Positions 19,601-27,700 of a stretch of 64,000 nucleotides of DNA are shown here, piece after piece (positions within the stretch are counted from its first letter, which is position 1; each line of letters starts with the position of its first letter). The notes beneath the pieces are model-generated. The model saw nothing but the letters and a program-made list of their open reading frames with translations. It did not search any database and was not told the DNA's origin. Source of the stretch: Streptomyces sp. DH41 (lineage in GTDB: Bacteria > Actinomycetota > Actinomycetes > Streptomycetales > Streptomycetaceae); contig NZ_JARVKY010000006.1 in the NCBI RefSeq assembly GCF_029813785.1, positions 62,001 through 126,000 on the forward strand. The letters are read 5' to 3'. A program made the translations under genes and the position numbers.

Positions 19601-21721
19601 ATCCTGGAGACGGCGTCGGCCGAGGAACGCGACGCGCTGAGCAGTGTCGTGCCCGTCCTCGCCGAGTGGCGTGGGAGGCGGCGTGAGCGGTCCAGTGCGG
19701 AGAAGTTGCGCTATCACGTCACCTGGCAGCCGCTGGAACGCGAAGCCGCCGGTGTGCCGAGTGGGCGGTGGCTGGTCGTCGTACCGGCCGAGCGCCCGGA
19801 CGACACCGCCCTCGACGCACTCCTGGATGAGCTGACCGGTCAAGGGTTCGGCATGGTTCTGCTGGAGGTCGATGACTCCGACCGGACGCGTGAACGCCTC
19901 GCCGAGCGGCTGGCCACCGTCTCGGCCGGACACGATGTGTCCGGAGTGCTGTCGCTGCTCGCCCTGGACGAGCGGACGTCGGGTGGCCCGCAGGACCCGC
20001 TCGCCGTCACGGCCTCGACGCTCGCGCTGATCCAGGCCCTGGCGGACAGCCCTGTCACCCAGCCTCTGTGGTGCCTCACCCGGGGCGCGGTGAACATCGG
20101 CATTCACGACACGCTCACCTCGCCGGCCCAGGCGGCCCTGTGGGGTCTCGGCCGGGCCGCCGCTCTCGAACACCTCGACCGGTGGGGCGGTCTGGTCGAC
20201 CTGCCCGCCAGGACGGACGCGCGTACGGCCCAGTACCTGCTCGGTGTACTGAACGGTGCCGGCGATGAAGACCAGCTGGCGGTCCGGCGCTCGGGTGTCT
20301 ACAGCCGCCGCCTGGTGCGCAAGCCGGCGCCGGACTCGGCGGCCGGTGACGGCCGCTGGCAGCCGCGGGGCACCGTCCTGGTGACCGGTGGGGCCGAAGG
20401 GCTCGGCAGACACGTCGCGGTGCGGCTCGCACTCGCCGGCGCCGACCGGCTCGTCGTCACCACCACCGCGCAGGCACCCGAGAGGGCCGTGCCGGAGCTG
20501 AGTGCCGAACTGGCCGGGCTCGGTCTGGCCACGACGGTGGAGTCCTGTGCGGACACGGACCGGGACGCCGTCACCCGTCTGCTGGCCGGTACGGAACAGC
20601 CGCTCACCGCCGTCGTGCACGCCGCCGACATCACCCGGACCAGCTCCATCGACGACACCGGCGTGGCGGATCTCGCCGAGGTGTTCGCGGCCAAGGTGGA
20701 CACCGCCGTGTGGCTGGACGAGCAGTTCGAGGACACGCCGCTCGACGCGTTCGTGGTGTTCTCCTCGATCGCCGGTGTGTGGGGCGGTGGCGGGCAGGGC
20801 CCGTCCGGAGCGGCCAACGCCGTCCTCGACGCCCTGGTCGAGTGGCGACGCGCCCGAGGGCTGAAGGCGACGGCGATCGCCTGCGGCGCGCTCGACGAGA
20901 TCGGCGTGGGCATGGACGAGACCGCCCTCGCCCAGCTGCGGCGACGCGGCGTGCTTCCCGTGGCGCCGCAGCTGGCGGTGACCGCGATGATCCAGGCGGT
21001 GCAGGTCAACGAGAAGTTCGTGACCGTGGCCGACATGGACTGGGGTGCCTTCGTCCCGGCGTTCACCTCGGTCCGCACCAGCCCCCTGTTCGCCGATCTG
21101 CCCGAGGCGAAGGCGGTGCTGCGGGCGGCGCGGCGCGACAGCGAGGACAGTGACGCCGCCGCGACCCTCGCCGACTCGCTGCGGGCCGTCACGGACACCG
21201 AGCAGAACCGGATCCTGCTCCGCCTGGTGCGCGGCCACGCCTCCGTCGTCCTCGGCCACGGCGGTGCGGAGGGCATCGGCCCGCGCCAGGCGTTCCAGGA
21301 GGTCGGCTTCGACTCGCTGGCCGCCGTGAACCTGCGCAACAGCCTCGGCACGGCCACCGGACTGCGGCTGCCCGCCACGCTGATCTTCGACTACCCCACT
21401 CCGGAGGCACTGGTCGGCTATCTGCGTACCGAGCTCCTCCAGCAGGCCGACGACGGGCCGGACGAGCACGAGGACGAACTCAGGCAGGTTCTGGCGTCCG
21501 TGCCGTTCGCCCGCTTCAAGGAGGCCGGCGTACTCGACGCCCTCCTGGCTCTCGCCGACAACTCCGACGGCGACGGCAGCGACGACGGCAAGGACAACGA
21601 CACCGACGACGAGAACGCGGACGCGTCGCCCGCCGGGGTGCCGCGGGCCGGCACCGAGGAACTGATCGACGCAATGGACGTTGCCGACCTGGTGCAACGG
21701 GCTTTGGGCAAGACGAGCTGA
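4367..21721 (+). CDS. Type I PKS: AHBA loading module plus extension modules 1-3 (RifA equivalent)
   Basis: This 5784-residue megasynthase starts at GTG 4367, with AAGGA 11 bases upstream. Domain order is: CoA-ligase (residues 1-515), degenerate KR-like domain (about 530-960), ACP (Ser1051); module 1 KS-AT-DH(inactive)-KR-ACP (about 1111-2775); module 2 KS-AT-DH(inactive)-ACP (about 2814-4145); module 3 KS-AT-KR(inactive)-ACP (about 4161-5690); then an acidic linker and a C-terminal docking segment ending TEELIDAMDVADLVQRAL. The AT order is methylmalonyl, malonyl, methylmalonyl. A ligase-type starter module with no KSQ marks an aryl-acid primed synthase, and together with the downstream amide synthase and aminoshikimate genes this points to AHBA. 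The loading plus three modules layout matches RifA. Expected product on the last ACP is an AHBA-primed tetraketide carrying the keto groups for naphthalene formation. Confidence 0.97.
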   Translation: MRTDLIKPLPVALLENAARFPDKVAFADDRRAVTYGDLEARTRRLAGHLAHLGVERGDRVAICLGNTVATVESYLAVVRAGGVGVPLNPASAPAELEYLLTDSGAALVITDAARAPRFRAGPARGPGTVLLVTGEVTQGLPEGPGVHAYEELAGNEPPVPARDDLALDDVAWMFYTSGTTGRPKGVLSTQRNCLWSVASCYVPIPGLTDRDRVLWPLPLFHSLSHIACVLSVTVTGATARLMDGSSADDVMRVLREDRSTFLAGVPTTYHHLVTAARDSGFRAPDLRIGLVGGAVTGSGLRRDFEETFGVPLVDAYGSTETCGAITMNPPDGARVDGSCGLPVPGVDVRIVDPATGADTPTGAEGEVWVSGPNVMVGYHNAPEATAEAMRDGWFRTGDLARRDEAGYFAIRGRIKELVIRGGENIHPEEVEAVLRTVEGVADAAVAGAPHDTLGEVPVAYVIPGPSGFDPEALIARCRERLSAYKVPERVHEVTSIPRTPSGKTKRLLLAEQPGRLRFAASGHHDALTRVEWITATGTAGAQPPSGHWAVAGPVAGPAAGLVTGLVGALETAGAQVRHYADLAAVRAAVTDGDPAPDVTVLVPPPAAASGQHADAVTAGRERARQLARDVETWTARPESEAGRLVLLTRGAVAATGTDPVQDLAEAALWGVARSLQKTRPQSLTVLDVLDEHDGPDGPDGPVPSPGTLAAALASDEPQIAVRSAALLVPRLTPLPVTDRPQKAPRPEATGATTGTVMVTGADTEHGAALAHRLATAHNATSLLLVSAPGSPDATPGDALPFAGTSVVRITADAARPEPLRTALADLADLGQPVTALVDAAGDPGLTLCVDHMIAGQDLSAFVVATPGAAGLPAGADTPAAAVDATLCEAVVRNRRLRNLPGAFLTWSGRLAGADADENADADTDTDTDADADAGVGVGAGADRLRREILNAFDVALTTNPPAPLAALPGHAAGRGQVPALLRALDGTPTRQGEPDAAVTVSLRDELSTMDDRAQLAFLEDLVRGLAADVLHLAGTGSVPADRAFRDLGFTSMAVVALRNRLTERTGLRLPTTVAFDHPTPADLAAFLRSEILGALQPAPVTDPALAAADPEEPVAIVGMACRLPGGVSSPEQLWRLVADGVDAVSDFPEDRGWDLEGLFDPEHPDRAGTSCTDQGGFLDGAGLFDAGFFGISPREALAMDPQQRLLLESSWEAFESAGIDPLSLKGADVGVFSGLFGQGYGTGAVPPELEGLASTGTASSVASGRVSYVFGFEGPAVSVDTACSSSLVAMHLAAQALRQGECSTALAGGVAVMATPDNFVAFSRQGALSADGRCKAFAEGADGTGWAEGVGVVVLERLSVARERGHRVLAVLRGSAVNQDGASNGLTAPSGPSQQRVIRRALASAGLASTDVDLVEAHGTGTALGDPIEAQALLATYGKGREAGRPLWLGSLKSNVGHTQAAAGVAGVIKMVQALRHGVMPATLHVDAPTSQVDWSVGGVELLTEAREWPRDGRPRRAGVSAFGVSGTNAHLILEEAPEDEAPSPLPSGGVVPLVVSARSAGSLAGQAGRLADFVEEAGGVSLGSVAGALVGGRAVLGERAVVAAGSDDEALVGLRALARGEGCANLVSGGAGALGKVVWVFPGQGSQWAGMGRELLDSSTVFAERIGECAAALEPFIDWSLEDVLRGDADPGLLDRVDVLQPASFAVMVGLAAVWASVGVEPDAVLGHSQGEIAAACVSGALSLEDAARVVALRSQAIGEQLAGRGGMASVALSESEAVARLERWADRVEVAAINGPSSVVIAGDAGALDEALEALAAEGVRVRRVAVDYASHTRHVEDIREILADTLAGIEAAQPSIPFYSTVTGEWVDQAGVLDGGYWYRNLRSQVGFGPAVGELIRQGHGVFVEVSAHPVLVQPITETVYAADGDTEAVVTGSLRREDGGLRRLLASMAELFVRGVTVDWTGVLPAGATSARLDLPTYAFDHQHYWLQATDAPTDAASLGLAGTDHPLLGAVVGMPRSGGLVATSRWSPKTQPWLAEHLLSDAVVVPNAALVELAIRLGDLAAVPYLDELTVDMPIVLPQGGDRSIQVVVGESDGARRPVEVYSRAADAPLDAEWTRHAHGMLAPAAEGETHVVPKPGGEATEIQLDGAAAHDADRYGLHPALLDAAVRTVVPVGTVPSVWSGVALLASGATALHVRRGEGAGEDTRLLLNDPTGRPVMTVQGIRATPFSPEQAGIAGALTHDSLFRVDWTRLSLPTADRAPVMVSVGNGGDVVAAAVADGPVPDVLVYDARGASAAGDVRAAVGAVLAVLQAWLAEPVLEETRLAVVTGACDALDAAAVWGLVRSAQSEHPDRIVLVDLGDDSPSVLALAIPSGEPQLRVRGGVTQVPRLVRVRGTVSETGPLARPLDPEGTVLITGGTGTLGALTARHMVTAYGVRHLLLAGRRGSAPRLREELTALGASVTVAACDASDRGQVEALLRTIPAEHPLTAVVHTAGVLDDGVLTEQTPDRFDTVLRPKLDAALHLHELTRDMDLAAFVLFSSAAGVLGNPGQANYAAANACLDALARQRHRLGLPAVSIAWGYWSTVSAMTEHLDAADLRRNRRIGMAGLTAAEGMALLDAALGATAEADGALLAAKFEMAVLRATAADGPVPAPLRALAPAPRPVAGTATPALRGSVAERLAGLSGTEQTEVLVDLVRRHAAEVLGHGSADAIRADRPFKDAGFDSLTAVELRNRLVAATGLTLSPALIFDYPKPAVLAEQLRNRLLGDVAPRTAALAATATPGIPAAPSTPAATAVPAVPAVPGTGEEPIAIVSMACRFPAGLHSPEDLWRVVADGVDVVTEFPDDRGWDTERLYDPDPDHTGTTYVRHGAFLDDAAGFDAAFFGISPNEALAMDPQQRLLLETSWEAFERAAIDPTTLAGQDIGVFVGVNSHDYSVRMHQATGVEGFRLTGSSGSVTSGRVAYHLGTEGPAITVDTACSSSLVALHLAAQALNRGECTMALAGGVMVMGTVETFVEFSRQRGLAPDGRCKAFADGADGTGWSEGAGLLLVERLSDARRHGHRVLAVVRGSAVNQDGASNGLTAPNGPAQQRVIRKALAHAGLRTADVDAVEAHGTGTTLGDPIEADALLATYGQDRPADRPLWLGSVKSNIGHTQAAAGVAGVIKMVMAMRHGMLPRTLHVDRPSTHVDWSAGAVELLTAAREWPRDGRPRRTGVSSFGIGGTNAHVILEEAPDLPPSPVPETEPQPGAHRSAPIPPAPSAPPVPVPVPVPVSGRTSAGLRGQADRLARFLDERPGTPLTETAHALATTRAQLDHRAVVLASDRHQLSADLTTLAQGGVTPAAVTGTPTTGKLAVLFTGQGSQWAGMGRQLAETFPVFRDVFDAACDAVDTHLRGHADRPLREVVLGAPAAPGSELLDRTMYTQGALFALETALYRLFESWGVRPDLFAGHSVGEITAAHVSGVLRLEDAAELVAARGRLMQALPEGGAMVAVKATETDLAPLLARAQGEVCVAAVNGPDALVLSGAEDAVLAVSGELSRRGHKTHRLTVSHAFHSSLMEPMVDEFRTVAERLPYQPGAVRVVSTVTGELAGDGQLTTPGYWVDQARAAVRFGDALTTLGEQGATTFLELGPGGVLAALALGSPGVQEEGCVATLRKDGAEPADVLTALAHLHVRGVPLDWPAVLGRTTPATATGTELPTYAFQHQRYWVDTDATTTGGAEALGTVGAGHPLLGTVVDMPGDHGPGGVVLTGRLSPRTRGLHTAHPAADGATRAPAAALLEMLVRAGDEVGCGALEDVTVETPLSVPEHGHTDIRVSVDAPGPDGRRRAAVHGRTLDPEHGPWTCHARAVLVPGTPRPDFDLRSWPPPADGAGSLPGAHRVWQRDGHTFAELALSDTSAEEAAEFTLHPMLVDAALRVLDAHIAGGPPTADTRRGARVLSDCATVAVYAEGADTLRLRITPVEGDRHLLELADSSGEPVAVLGPLTLGPAPEARTQEHAAPRADDTTATDASSATATATSAFASTAGPSRRVVARSGTADEEFAGRLAGLSAQEQHRLVTDLLKESVAVVLGHRDPDAFDWDAQQSFKGLGFDSLGAVKLRNRLRDLTGVELPATLVFDYPTPEALVGHLRAELLGEQPRTPAPATVVAPATDEPIAIVAMSTRLPGGVDSPEALWELVTERRDAISGFPLDRDWDLDGLYHPDPDHPGTSYTRSGGFLHEAARFDAALFGISPREALAMDPQQRLLLETSWEALERAGIDPLSTRGSDIGVFTGIVHHDYVTRLRHVPEEVQGYLMTGTASSVASGRVSYVFGFEGPAVTVDTACSSSLVAMHLAAQALRQGECSMALAGGATVMAGPDAFMEFSRQRGLSADGRCKAFAEGADGTGWAEGVGVVVLERLSVARERGHRVLAVLRGSAVNQDGASNGLTAPNGPSQQRVIRRALANARIAATDVDVVEAHGTGTALGDPIEAQALLATYGKGREAGRPLWLGSLKSNIGHTQAAAGVAGVIKMVQALRHGVMPATLHVDAPTSQVDWSAGGVELLTEAREWPRDGRPRRAGVSSFGASGTNAHLILEEAPAEEAEASQPSPSGGVVPLVVSARSAGSLAGQAGRLAAFLEEAGEHSLTGVAGALVGGRAVLGERAVVVAGSDDEALVGLRALARGEGCANLVSGGAGALGKVVWVFPGQGSQWAGMGRELLNASPVFAERIGECAAALEPFIDWSLVEVLRGDADPGLLERVDVLQPASFAVMVGLAAVWASVGVEPDAVLGHSQGEIAAACVSGALSLEDAARVVALRSQAIGEHLAGRGGMASVALSESEAVARLERWADRVEVAALNGPSSVVIAGDAGALDEALEALAAEGVRVRRVAVDYASHTRHVEDIREILADTLAGIEAAQPSIPFYSTVTGEWIDQAGVLDGGYWYRNLRSQVGFGPAVAGLLEQGHGVFVEVSAHPVLVQPITETVYAADGDTEAVVTGSLRREDGGLRRLLASMAELFVRGVTVDWTGVLPAGAASARLDLPTYAFDHQHYWLQEAEGADGAADTTEGADSDFWEAVEHADLNALTEILETASAEERDALSSVVPVLAEWRGRRRERSSAEKLRYHVTWQPLEREAAGVPSGRWLVVVPAERPDDTALDALLDELTGQGFGMVLLEVDDSDRTRERLAERLATVSAGHDVSGVLSLLALDERTSGGPQDPLAVTASTLALIQALADSPVTQPLWCLTRGAVNIGIHDTLTSPAQAALWGLGRAAALEHLDRWGGLVDLPARTDARTAQYLLGVLNGAGDEDQLAVRRSGVYSRRLVRKPAPDSAAGDGRWQPRGTVLVTGGAEGLGRHVAVRLALAGADRLVVTTTAQAPERAVPELSAELAGLGLATTVESCADTDRDAVTRLLAGTEQPLTAVVHAADITRTSSIDDTGVADLAEVFAAKVDTAVWLDEQFEDTPLDAFVVFSSIAGVWGGGGQGPSGAANAVLDALVEWRRARGLKATAIACGALDEIGVGMDETALAQLRRRGVLPVAPQLAVTAMIQAVQVNEKFVTVADMDWGAFVPAFTSVRTSPLFADLPEAKAVLRAARRDSEDSDAAATLADSLRAVTDTEQNRILLRLVRGHASVVLGHGGAEGIGPRQAFQEVGFDSLAAVNLRNSLGTATGLRLPATLIFDYPTPEALVGYLRTELLQQADDGPDEHEDELRQVLASVPFARFKEAGVLDALLALADNSDGDGSDDGKDNDTDDENADASPAGVPRAGTEELIDAMDVADLVQRALGKTS
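7697..12690 (+). other. PKS module 1: KS, AT (methylmalonyl), inactive DH, KR, ACP
   Basis: KS has DTACSSS (Cys1283), EAHGTGT and NVGHTQAA. AT has GHSQGE (Ser1730) and VDYASHTRH, the methylmalonyl pattern. The DH remnant (from about 2009) reads HLLSDAVVVP at His2042, with Gly of HxxxGxxxxP replaced by Asp. It also lacks the whole YGPxFQG segment before HPALLDAA, so it should not dehydrate. KR has TGGTGTLG, the LDD motif of B-type reductases, and NYAAAN with Tyr2560, so it should be active. ACP Ser2732. Predicted result is a hydroxyl from the AHBA carbonyl and a methyl branch. Confidence 0.9.
12806..16800 (+). other. PKS module 2: KS, AT (malonyl), inactive DH, ACP; no KR
   Basis: KS Cys2986 in DTACSSS. 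AT has GHSVGEITAAHVSG (Ser3460) and SHAFHSS near residue 3562, the malonyl pattern. A DH-like segment from about 3737 has a misspaced HPAADGATRAPA and no YGPxFQG, so it is a relic. There is no KR before the ACP (Ser4102). Predicted result is an unreduced beta-keto unit without a methyl branch. Codon use here is more uniformly GC-rich than in the homogenised methylmalonyl modules. Confidence 0.9.
16847..21430 (+). other. PKS module 3: KS, AT (methylmalonyl), inactive KR, ACP
   Basis: KS begins DEPIAIVAMSTRLPGG, an unusual form of the common GMACRLPGG, and has Cys4334 in DTACSSS. AT Ser4783 in GHSQGE with YASH indicates methylmalonyl. There is no DH. A KR with its own dimerisation-type N-terminal element (FWEAVEHADLNALTEIL) follows. 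Its NADP loop is TGGAEGLG, but the catalytic stretch reads GQGPSGAANA, so the Tyr position is Ser5480. The VWG preceding it suggests descent from an A-type KR. The module should leave a beta-keto group, as is understood for rifamycin module 3. ACP Ser5650. Confidence 0.9.
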
Positions 21722-21754
21722 TCACCGATGGTCAAGGAATCGTGGAGGATGGTT

Positions 21755-24700
21755 ATGTCCGCGCCGGACGAGCAGGTTGTCGAGGCACTGCGAGCCACGC
21801 TGAAGGAGAACGCCCGGCTTCAGCAGGAGAACAGCGAACTCGCGGCCGCGGCCACCGAGCCCATCGCGATCGTCTCCATGGCCTGCCGGTACGCCGGTGG
21901 GATCCGCAGTCCCGAGGACCTGTGGCGGGTGGTGTCCGAGGGCGCCGACGTCTACACCCCCTTCCCCGAGGACCGAGGCTGGGACCTGGAGGGCCTCTAC
22001 CACCCCGACCCCGACCATCCCGGTACGACGTATGTGCGTGAGGGTGCCTTCCTCCACGACGCGGGCCGGTTCGACGCCGCGTTCTTCGGCATCTCGCCGC
22101 GCGAGGCCCTGGCGATGGACCCGCAGCAGCGGCAGCTGCTCGAAGTGTCCTGGGAGGCCCTGGAACGGGCCGGCCTCGACCCCCACTCGGTGCGGGGCAG
22201 CGACATCGGCGTCTTCGCCGGCATGGTGCACCAGGACTACGCCCCCGATCTGAGCGGCCACGAGGACTTCCTCAGCCTGGAACGCGCTCTGGGCACCGCC
22301 GGCGGCGTCGCGTCCGGACGCGTCGCCTACACGCTCGGGCTGGAGGGACCCGCCGTCACCGTCGACACCATGTGCTCCTCCTCGCTGGTGGCGACGCATC
22401 TCGCGGCGCAGGCACTGCGCCGCGGGGAGTGCTCGATGGCCCTCGTCGGCGGCTCCACGGTGATGGCCACGCCGGGCGGGTTCGTCGGCTTCGCACGGCA
22501 GCGGGCGCTGGCCTTCGACGGGCGCTGCAAGTCGTACGCCGCCGGCGCCGACGGCTCGGGCTGGGCCGAGGGTGTGGGCGTCCTGCTCCTGGAACGGCTG
22601 TCGGTCGCCGAGGAGCGCGGCCACCGGGTCCTCGCGGTGCTGCGCGGCAGCGCCGTCAACCAGGACGGCGCGTCCAACGGCCTGACCGCGCCGAACGGTC
22701 CCGCGCAGCAGCGAGTCATCCGCAAGGCTCTGACCAGCGCCGGACTCTCCCCGGCCGACGTGGACACGGTGGAGGGTCACGGCACGGGCACCGTCCTCGG
22801 CGACCCGATCGAGGCGCAGGCGCTGCTCGCCACGTACGGACAGGGCCGCGACCCGGAGAAGCCGCTGTGGCTCGGCTCGGTCAAGTCCGTCATAGGGCAC
22901 ACCCAGGCGGCGTCCGGTGTGGCCGGTGTCATCAAGACGGTGCAGGCGCTGCGGAACCGGGTGCTCCCGGCAACCCTGCACCTGGACGCGCCGACCCCCC
23001 AGGTGGACTGGTCGACGGGCGCGGTGAAGCTGCTGACCGAGGCGCGGGAGTGGCCGGACGACGGCCGTCCGCGCCGCGCCGGTGTGTCTTCGTTCGGGGC
23101 CAGCGGGACGAACGCCCATCTCATCCTGGAGGAAGCGCCGCGGGAGACGGCGACCGCCCACGAGGACGTGCGGGACGCCGGGCCGGCCAGCGCGGTCCCA
23201 CTGGTGGTCTCGGCGGGAAGCCCGGCTTCCCTGGCCGCCCAGGCGGAACGGCTGGCGTCGTTCCTGGAGACCGGTGGCGCCGACGGTGCCTCGCTCACGG
23301 ACGTCGCCGGCGCGCTGGTGACCGGCCGCGCCGTGCTGGGCGAGCGTGCGGTGGTGGTGGCCGGCTCGGACGACGAGGCACTGGCCGGACTGCGCGCCCT
23401 CGCCCGTGGCGAGAGCACGGCCGGAGTCCTTTCCGGTTCTGGGACGCCCGGCAAGGTCGTATGGGTCTTCCCGGGTCAGGGCTCGCAGTGGGCGGGCATG
23501 GGCCGGGAGTTGCTGGACGCGTCGCCGGTGTTCGCGGAGCGGATCGCGGAGTGCGCGGCAGCCCTGGAGCGGTGGGTGGACTGGTCGTTGGTCGATGTGC
23601 TGCGCGGTGATGCCGATCCGGGTCTGTTGGACCGGGTCGACGTCCTCCAGCCGGCCAGTTTCGCCGTGATGGTGGGGCTGGCGGCGGTCTGGGCGTCGGT
23701 GGGGGTCGAGCCCGACGCCGTGGTCGGGCACTCGCAGGGTGAGATCGCTGCCGCGTGCGTGTCGGGCGCCTTGTCGCTGGAGGACGCGGCGCGGGTGGTG
23801 GCGCTGCGCAGTCAGGCCATCGGCGAACAGCTCGCGGGGCGTGGTGGCATGGCCTCCATCGCCCTGAGTCAGGACGAGGCGGTCGCGCGTCTGGAGCGTT
23901 GGGCGGACCGGGTCGAGGTGGCCGCCGTCAACGGACCGTCGTCGGTCGTGATCGCCGGTGACGCCCAGGCACTGGACGAGGCCCTGGACACCCTCGAGGA
24001 CCAGGGCGTGCGGGTGCGGCGCATCGCCGTGGACTACGCCTCGCACACCCGGCACGTCGAGCGCATCCGCGACACCCTCGCCGACGCCCTGGCCGGCATC
24101 GGCGCGCAGGCGCCGTCCGTTCCCTTCTACTCGACCGTCACCGGTGAATGGATCGAGGACGCCGGTGTCCTGGACGGCGGCTACTGGTACCGCAACCTCC
24201 GCGGTCAGGTCGGTTTCGGCCCGGCGGTGGGGGAGTTGATCCGTCAGGGTCACGGTGTCTTCGTCGAGGTCAGTGCCCATCCGGTGCTGGTCCAGCCGAT
24301 CACCGAGACCGTCTACGCCGCCGACGGGGACACGGACGTCGTGGTCACCGGTTCGCTGCGCCGCGAGGACGGTGGGCCGCGTCGGCTCCAGACCTCGATG
24401 GCCGAGCTGTTCGTGCGCGGCGTTCCCGTGGACTGGACCAGTTTGCTGCCCGACGGCGCCACGTCGGCACGCGTGGACCTGCCGACGTACGCCTTCGACC
24501 ACCAGCACTACTGGCTGCGGATGGGCGGCTCGGCCACGGACCAGGCGTCACTGGGGCTGACCGGAGCCGATCACCCGCTGCTCGGCGCGGTGGTGGAACT
24601 GCCGCAGTCCGACGGCCTGGTCTTCACCTCGCGACTGTCGCTCCAGTCACACCCCTGGCTCGCCGGGCACGCCATCGGCGGGGTCGTCATCGTCCCCGGC

Positions 24701-27700
24701 ACGGTCTACGTCGATCTGGCCGTGCGCGCCGGCGACGAGTTCGGCCACGGCGTCCTGGAAGAGCTGGTGATCGAGGCGCCCCTGGTGCTGCCCGAGCGCG
24801 GCGGTGTGCGAGTCCAGGTCGCGGTGAGCGGACCGGGCGCGAACGGCCTGCGCACCGTGGACGTGTACTCCCTGCGCGAAGACGCCGTCGGCGAGGGCGG
24901 CACGGACGGGTGGACACGGCACGCCACCGGACTCCTGTCGGCCGCGCCCTCCGCCCGGGAGAGCGACTTCGACTTCGCCGCCTGGCCGCCGCCCGGCGCG
25001 GAGCCGGTCGACGTCGAGAACTTCTACGGCGACCTGACCGAGCGCGGCTACGCCTACGGGGCGGCCTTCCAGGGGCTGCGCGCGGTCTGGCGGCGTGGCG
25101 ACGAGGTCTTCGCCGAGGCATCCCTGCCCGAGGAACAGCGCGAGGACGCGGGCAGGTTCGGTATCCACCCGGCACTCCTCGACGCCGCACTGCACACCAA
25201 CGCCCTCGCCGCCCCGGACGACGGCCGCAAGGTGCTGCCGTTCGCCTGGAACGGCCTCGTGCTGCATGCCACGGGCGCCTCGGCGCTGCGGGTGCGGGTC
25301 GCACCGTGCGGCCCGGACGCCCTCTCCTTCCAGGCCGCCGACGAGACCGGTGGCCTGGTGCTGACCATGGACTCGCTGGTGTCCCTGCCGGTCTCCACCG
25401 ACCAGCTGGACGCCGCGGCGGCCCACGACACCCGCGACGCGCTGTTCGGAGTGGAGTGGACCGAGCTGCCCCCGGCCCAGAGCGCCACCACCGTCCCGAC
25501 GTGGACACCCCTCGCCACGGCCGAGGACGTGACGGACCTGGCCGCCCGCAGCACCGGTGGCGCTCCGGCGACGGCGGTGCTGGAGGCCGTCGCCGCCGAC
25601 GACGGTGAAGGCGCCGTACTGGCTCTGACATCCCACGTGCTCCGTGTGGTGCAGGCGTGGCTGGCCGCCGACGAGCTGGAGAACTCCCGGCTCGTGGTCG
25701 CGACCAGGGGCGCGGTGCCCGCCGGTGACGGCGTGGTGACCGACCCCGCCGGGGCGGCCGTGTGGGGTCTGGTGCGCGCCGCGCAGGCCGAGAATCCCGA
25801 CCGGATCGTCCTCGTCGACACCGACCCGGTCTCCGCCGACGGGCGGGCCGCCGTTCCGGCCGTCGTGCCGGACATCGTCCTGGGCGCCGTGGCGGCCGGT
25901 GACGAGCCGCAGATCGCGGTGCGCGGCACCACCCTCTCCGTGCCCCGCCTCGCCCGGGTCACCGGCCAGGTCCCCGACGACCCCGAGGTCTTCCGACCGG
26001 AAGGGACGGTCCTGCTCACCGGCGGCACCGGCTCCCTGGGCGCCCTGGTGGCCCGCCACCTCGTCACCCGGTACGGCGTACGGCACCTCGTTCTGGCCGG
26101 CCGTCGCGGCCCGGACACCGAGGGCATGCCGGAGCTGGTCGCCGAACTGACCGAACAGGGCGCGGCGGTCTCGGTGGTGGCCAGTGACGTATCCCGGCGA
26201 GGCGACGTCGAAGCCCTGCTGGCATCCGTGCCCGACGAACACCCCCTGAGCGGCGTGGTGCACCTCGCCGGCGTGCTGGACGACGGAGTGATCGGGGCAC
26301 TCACCCCGGAGCGCCTCGCGACGGTGTTCGCCCCCAAGGTCGACGCGGTACGTCACCTCGACGAACTGACCCGGAACCTGAACCTCGACGCGTTCGTCGT
26401 GTTCTCGTCCGCCGCCGCCCTCATGGGGTCGGCGGGCCAGGGCAACTACGCGGCCGCGAACGCCTTCCTCGACGGTCTGATGGCCGGGCGCCGCGAGGCG
26501 GGGCTGCCCGGCCTGTCCCTGGCCTGGGGCCTGTGGGAGCAGAGCACCGGACTGACCGCCCACCTCGGCACCGTCGACCAGGCCCGGATGAGCCGTGGCG
26601 GAGTCCTCGCCCTGACGCCGGCCGAGGGGCTGCACATCTTCGACCTCGGCCTGCACATGGGCCAGGCACTCCTCGTACCGATCAAACTGGACCTGCGGAC
26701 ACTGCGCGGCCAGGCCGCGGAGGGCGGGGGAGTACCGCACCTGCTGCGCGGCCTGGTCCGCGCGGGCCGCCGCACCGCCCGGGCCGCCGCCGGCGACAGC
26801 GGCGCGCTGGTCCGGCGGCTCGCCGGCCTGCCCCGGGAGGAGCAGGAGAGCGTCCTGCTCTCCGTCGTGCAGAGCGAGGCGGGCGCCGTACTCGGCTTCA
26901 CCAGCCAGGAACTGACCCAGGGCACACGCGGATTCAGCGACATCGGTTTCGACTCCCTGACCGCCGTGGAACTGCGCAACCGGCTCAGCGCGGCCACCGG
27001 CGTGAAACTCCCCGCCACCCTCATCTTCGACTATCCGACGCCGACCGCCCTGGCCCGCCACCTGCGCGAGGAACTCGGCGACACGGACCCCGCGGTGGCC
27101 GACCCGCCCGCCGGGGCAGCGGCAACCGCGAGCGCCGACCCCGAGGAACCCATAGCGATCGTGGGCATGGCGTGCAGGCTGCCGGGCGGCGTCACGAGCC
27201 CCGACGAGCTGTGGCGCATGGTGCGGGAGGGCCGCGAGGGCATGTCCGGCTTCCCCGAGGACCGGGGCTGGGACCTGGAGAGCCTCTTCGACGCCGACCC
27301 CGACCACGCCGGCACGTCCTACTCCACCCAGGGCGGCTTCCTGGAGGGCGCGGGCCTCTTCGACGCGGGCTTCTTCGGCATCTCGCCCCGTGAGGCCCTG
27401 GCGATGGACCCGCAGCAGCGGCTGCTCCTCGAAGCCTCCTGGGAGGCACTGGAGCGGGCGGGTATCGACCCGAGCACCGCGCGGGGAGACAACATCGGCG
27501 TCTTCTCCGGTGTCTCCATCCACGACTACCTCGAGTCCCTGAGCAACATGCCCGCCGAACTAGAAGGCTTCGTGACGACCGCCACCGCGGGAAGCGTGGC
27601 GTCGGGCCGGGTGTCGTACGTCTTCGGCTTCGAGGGCCCGGCGGTCACCGTGGACACCGCCTGCTCCTCGTCGCTGGTGGCGATGCACCTCGCCGCGCAG

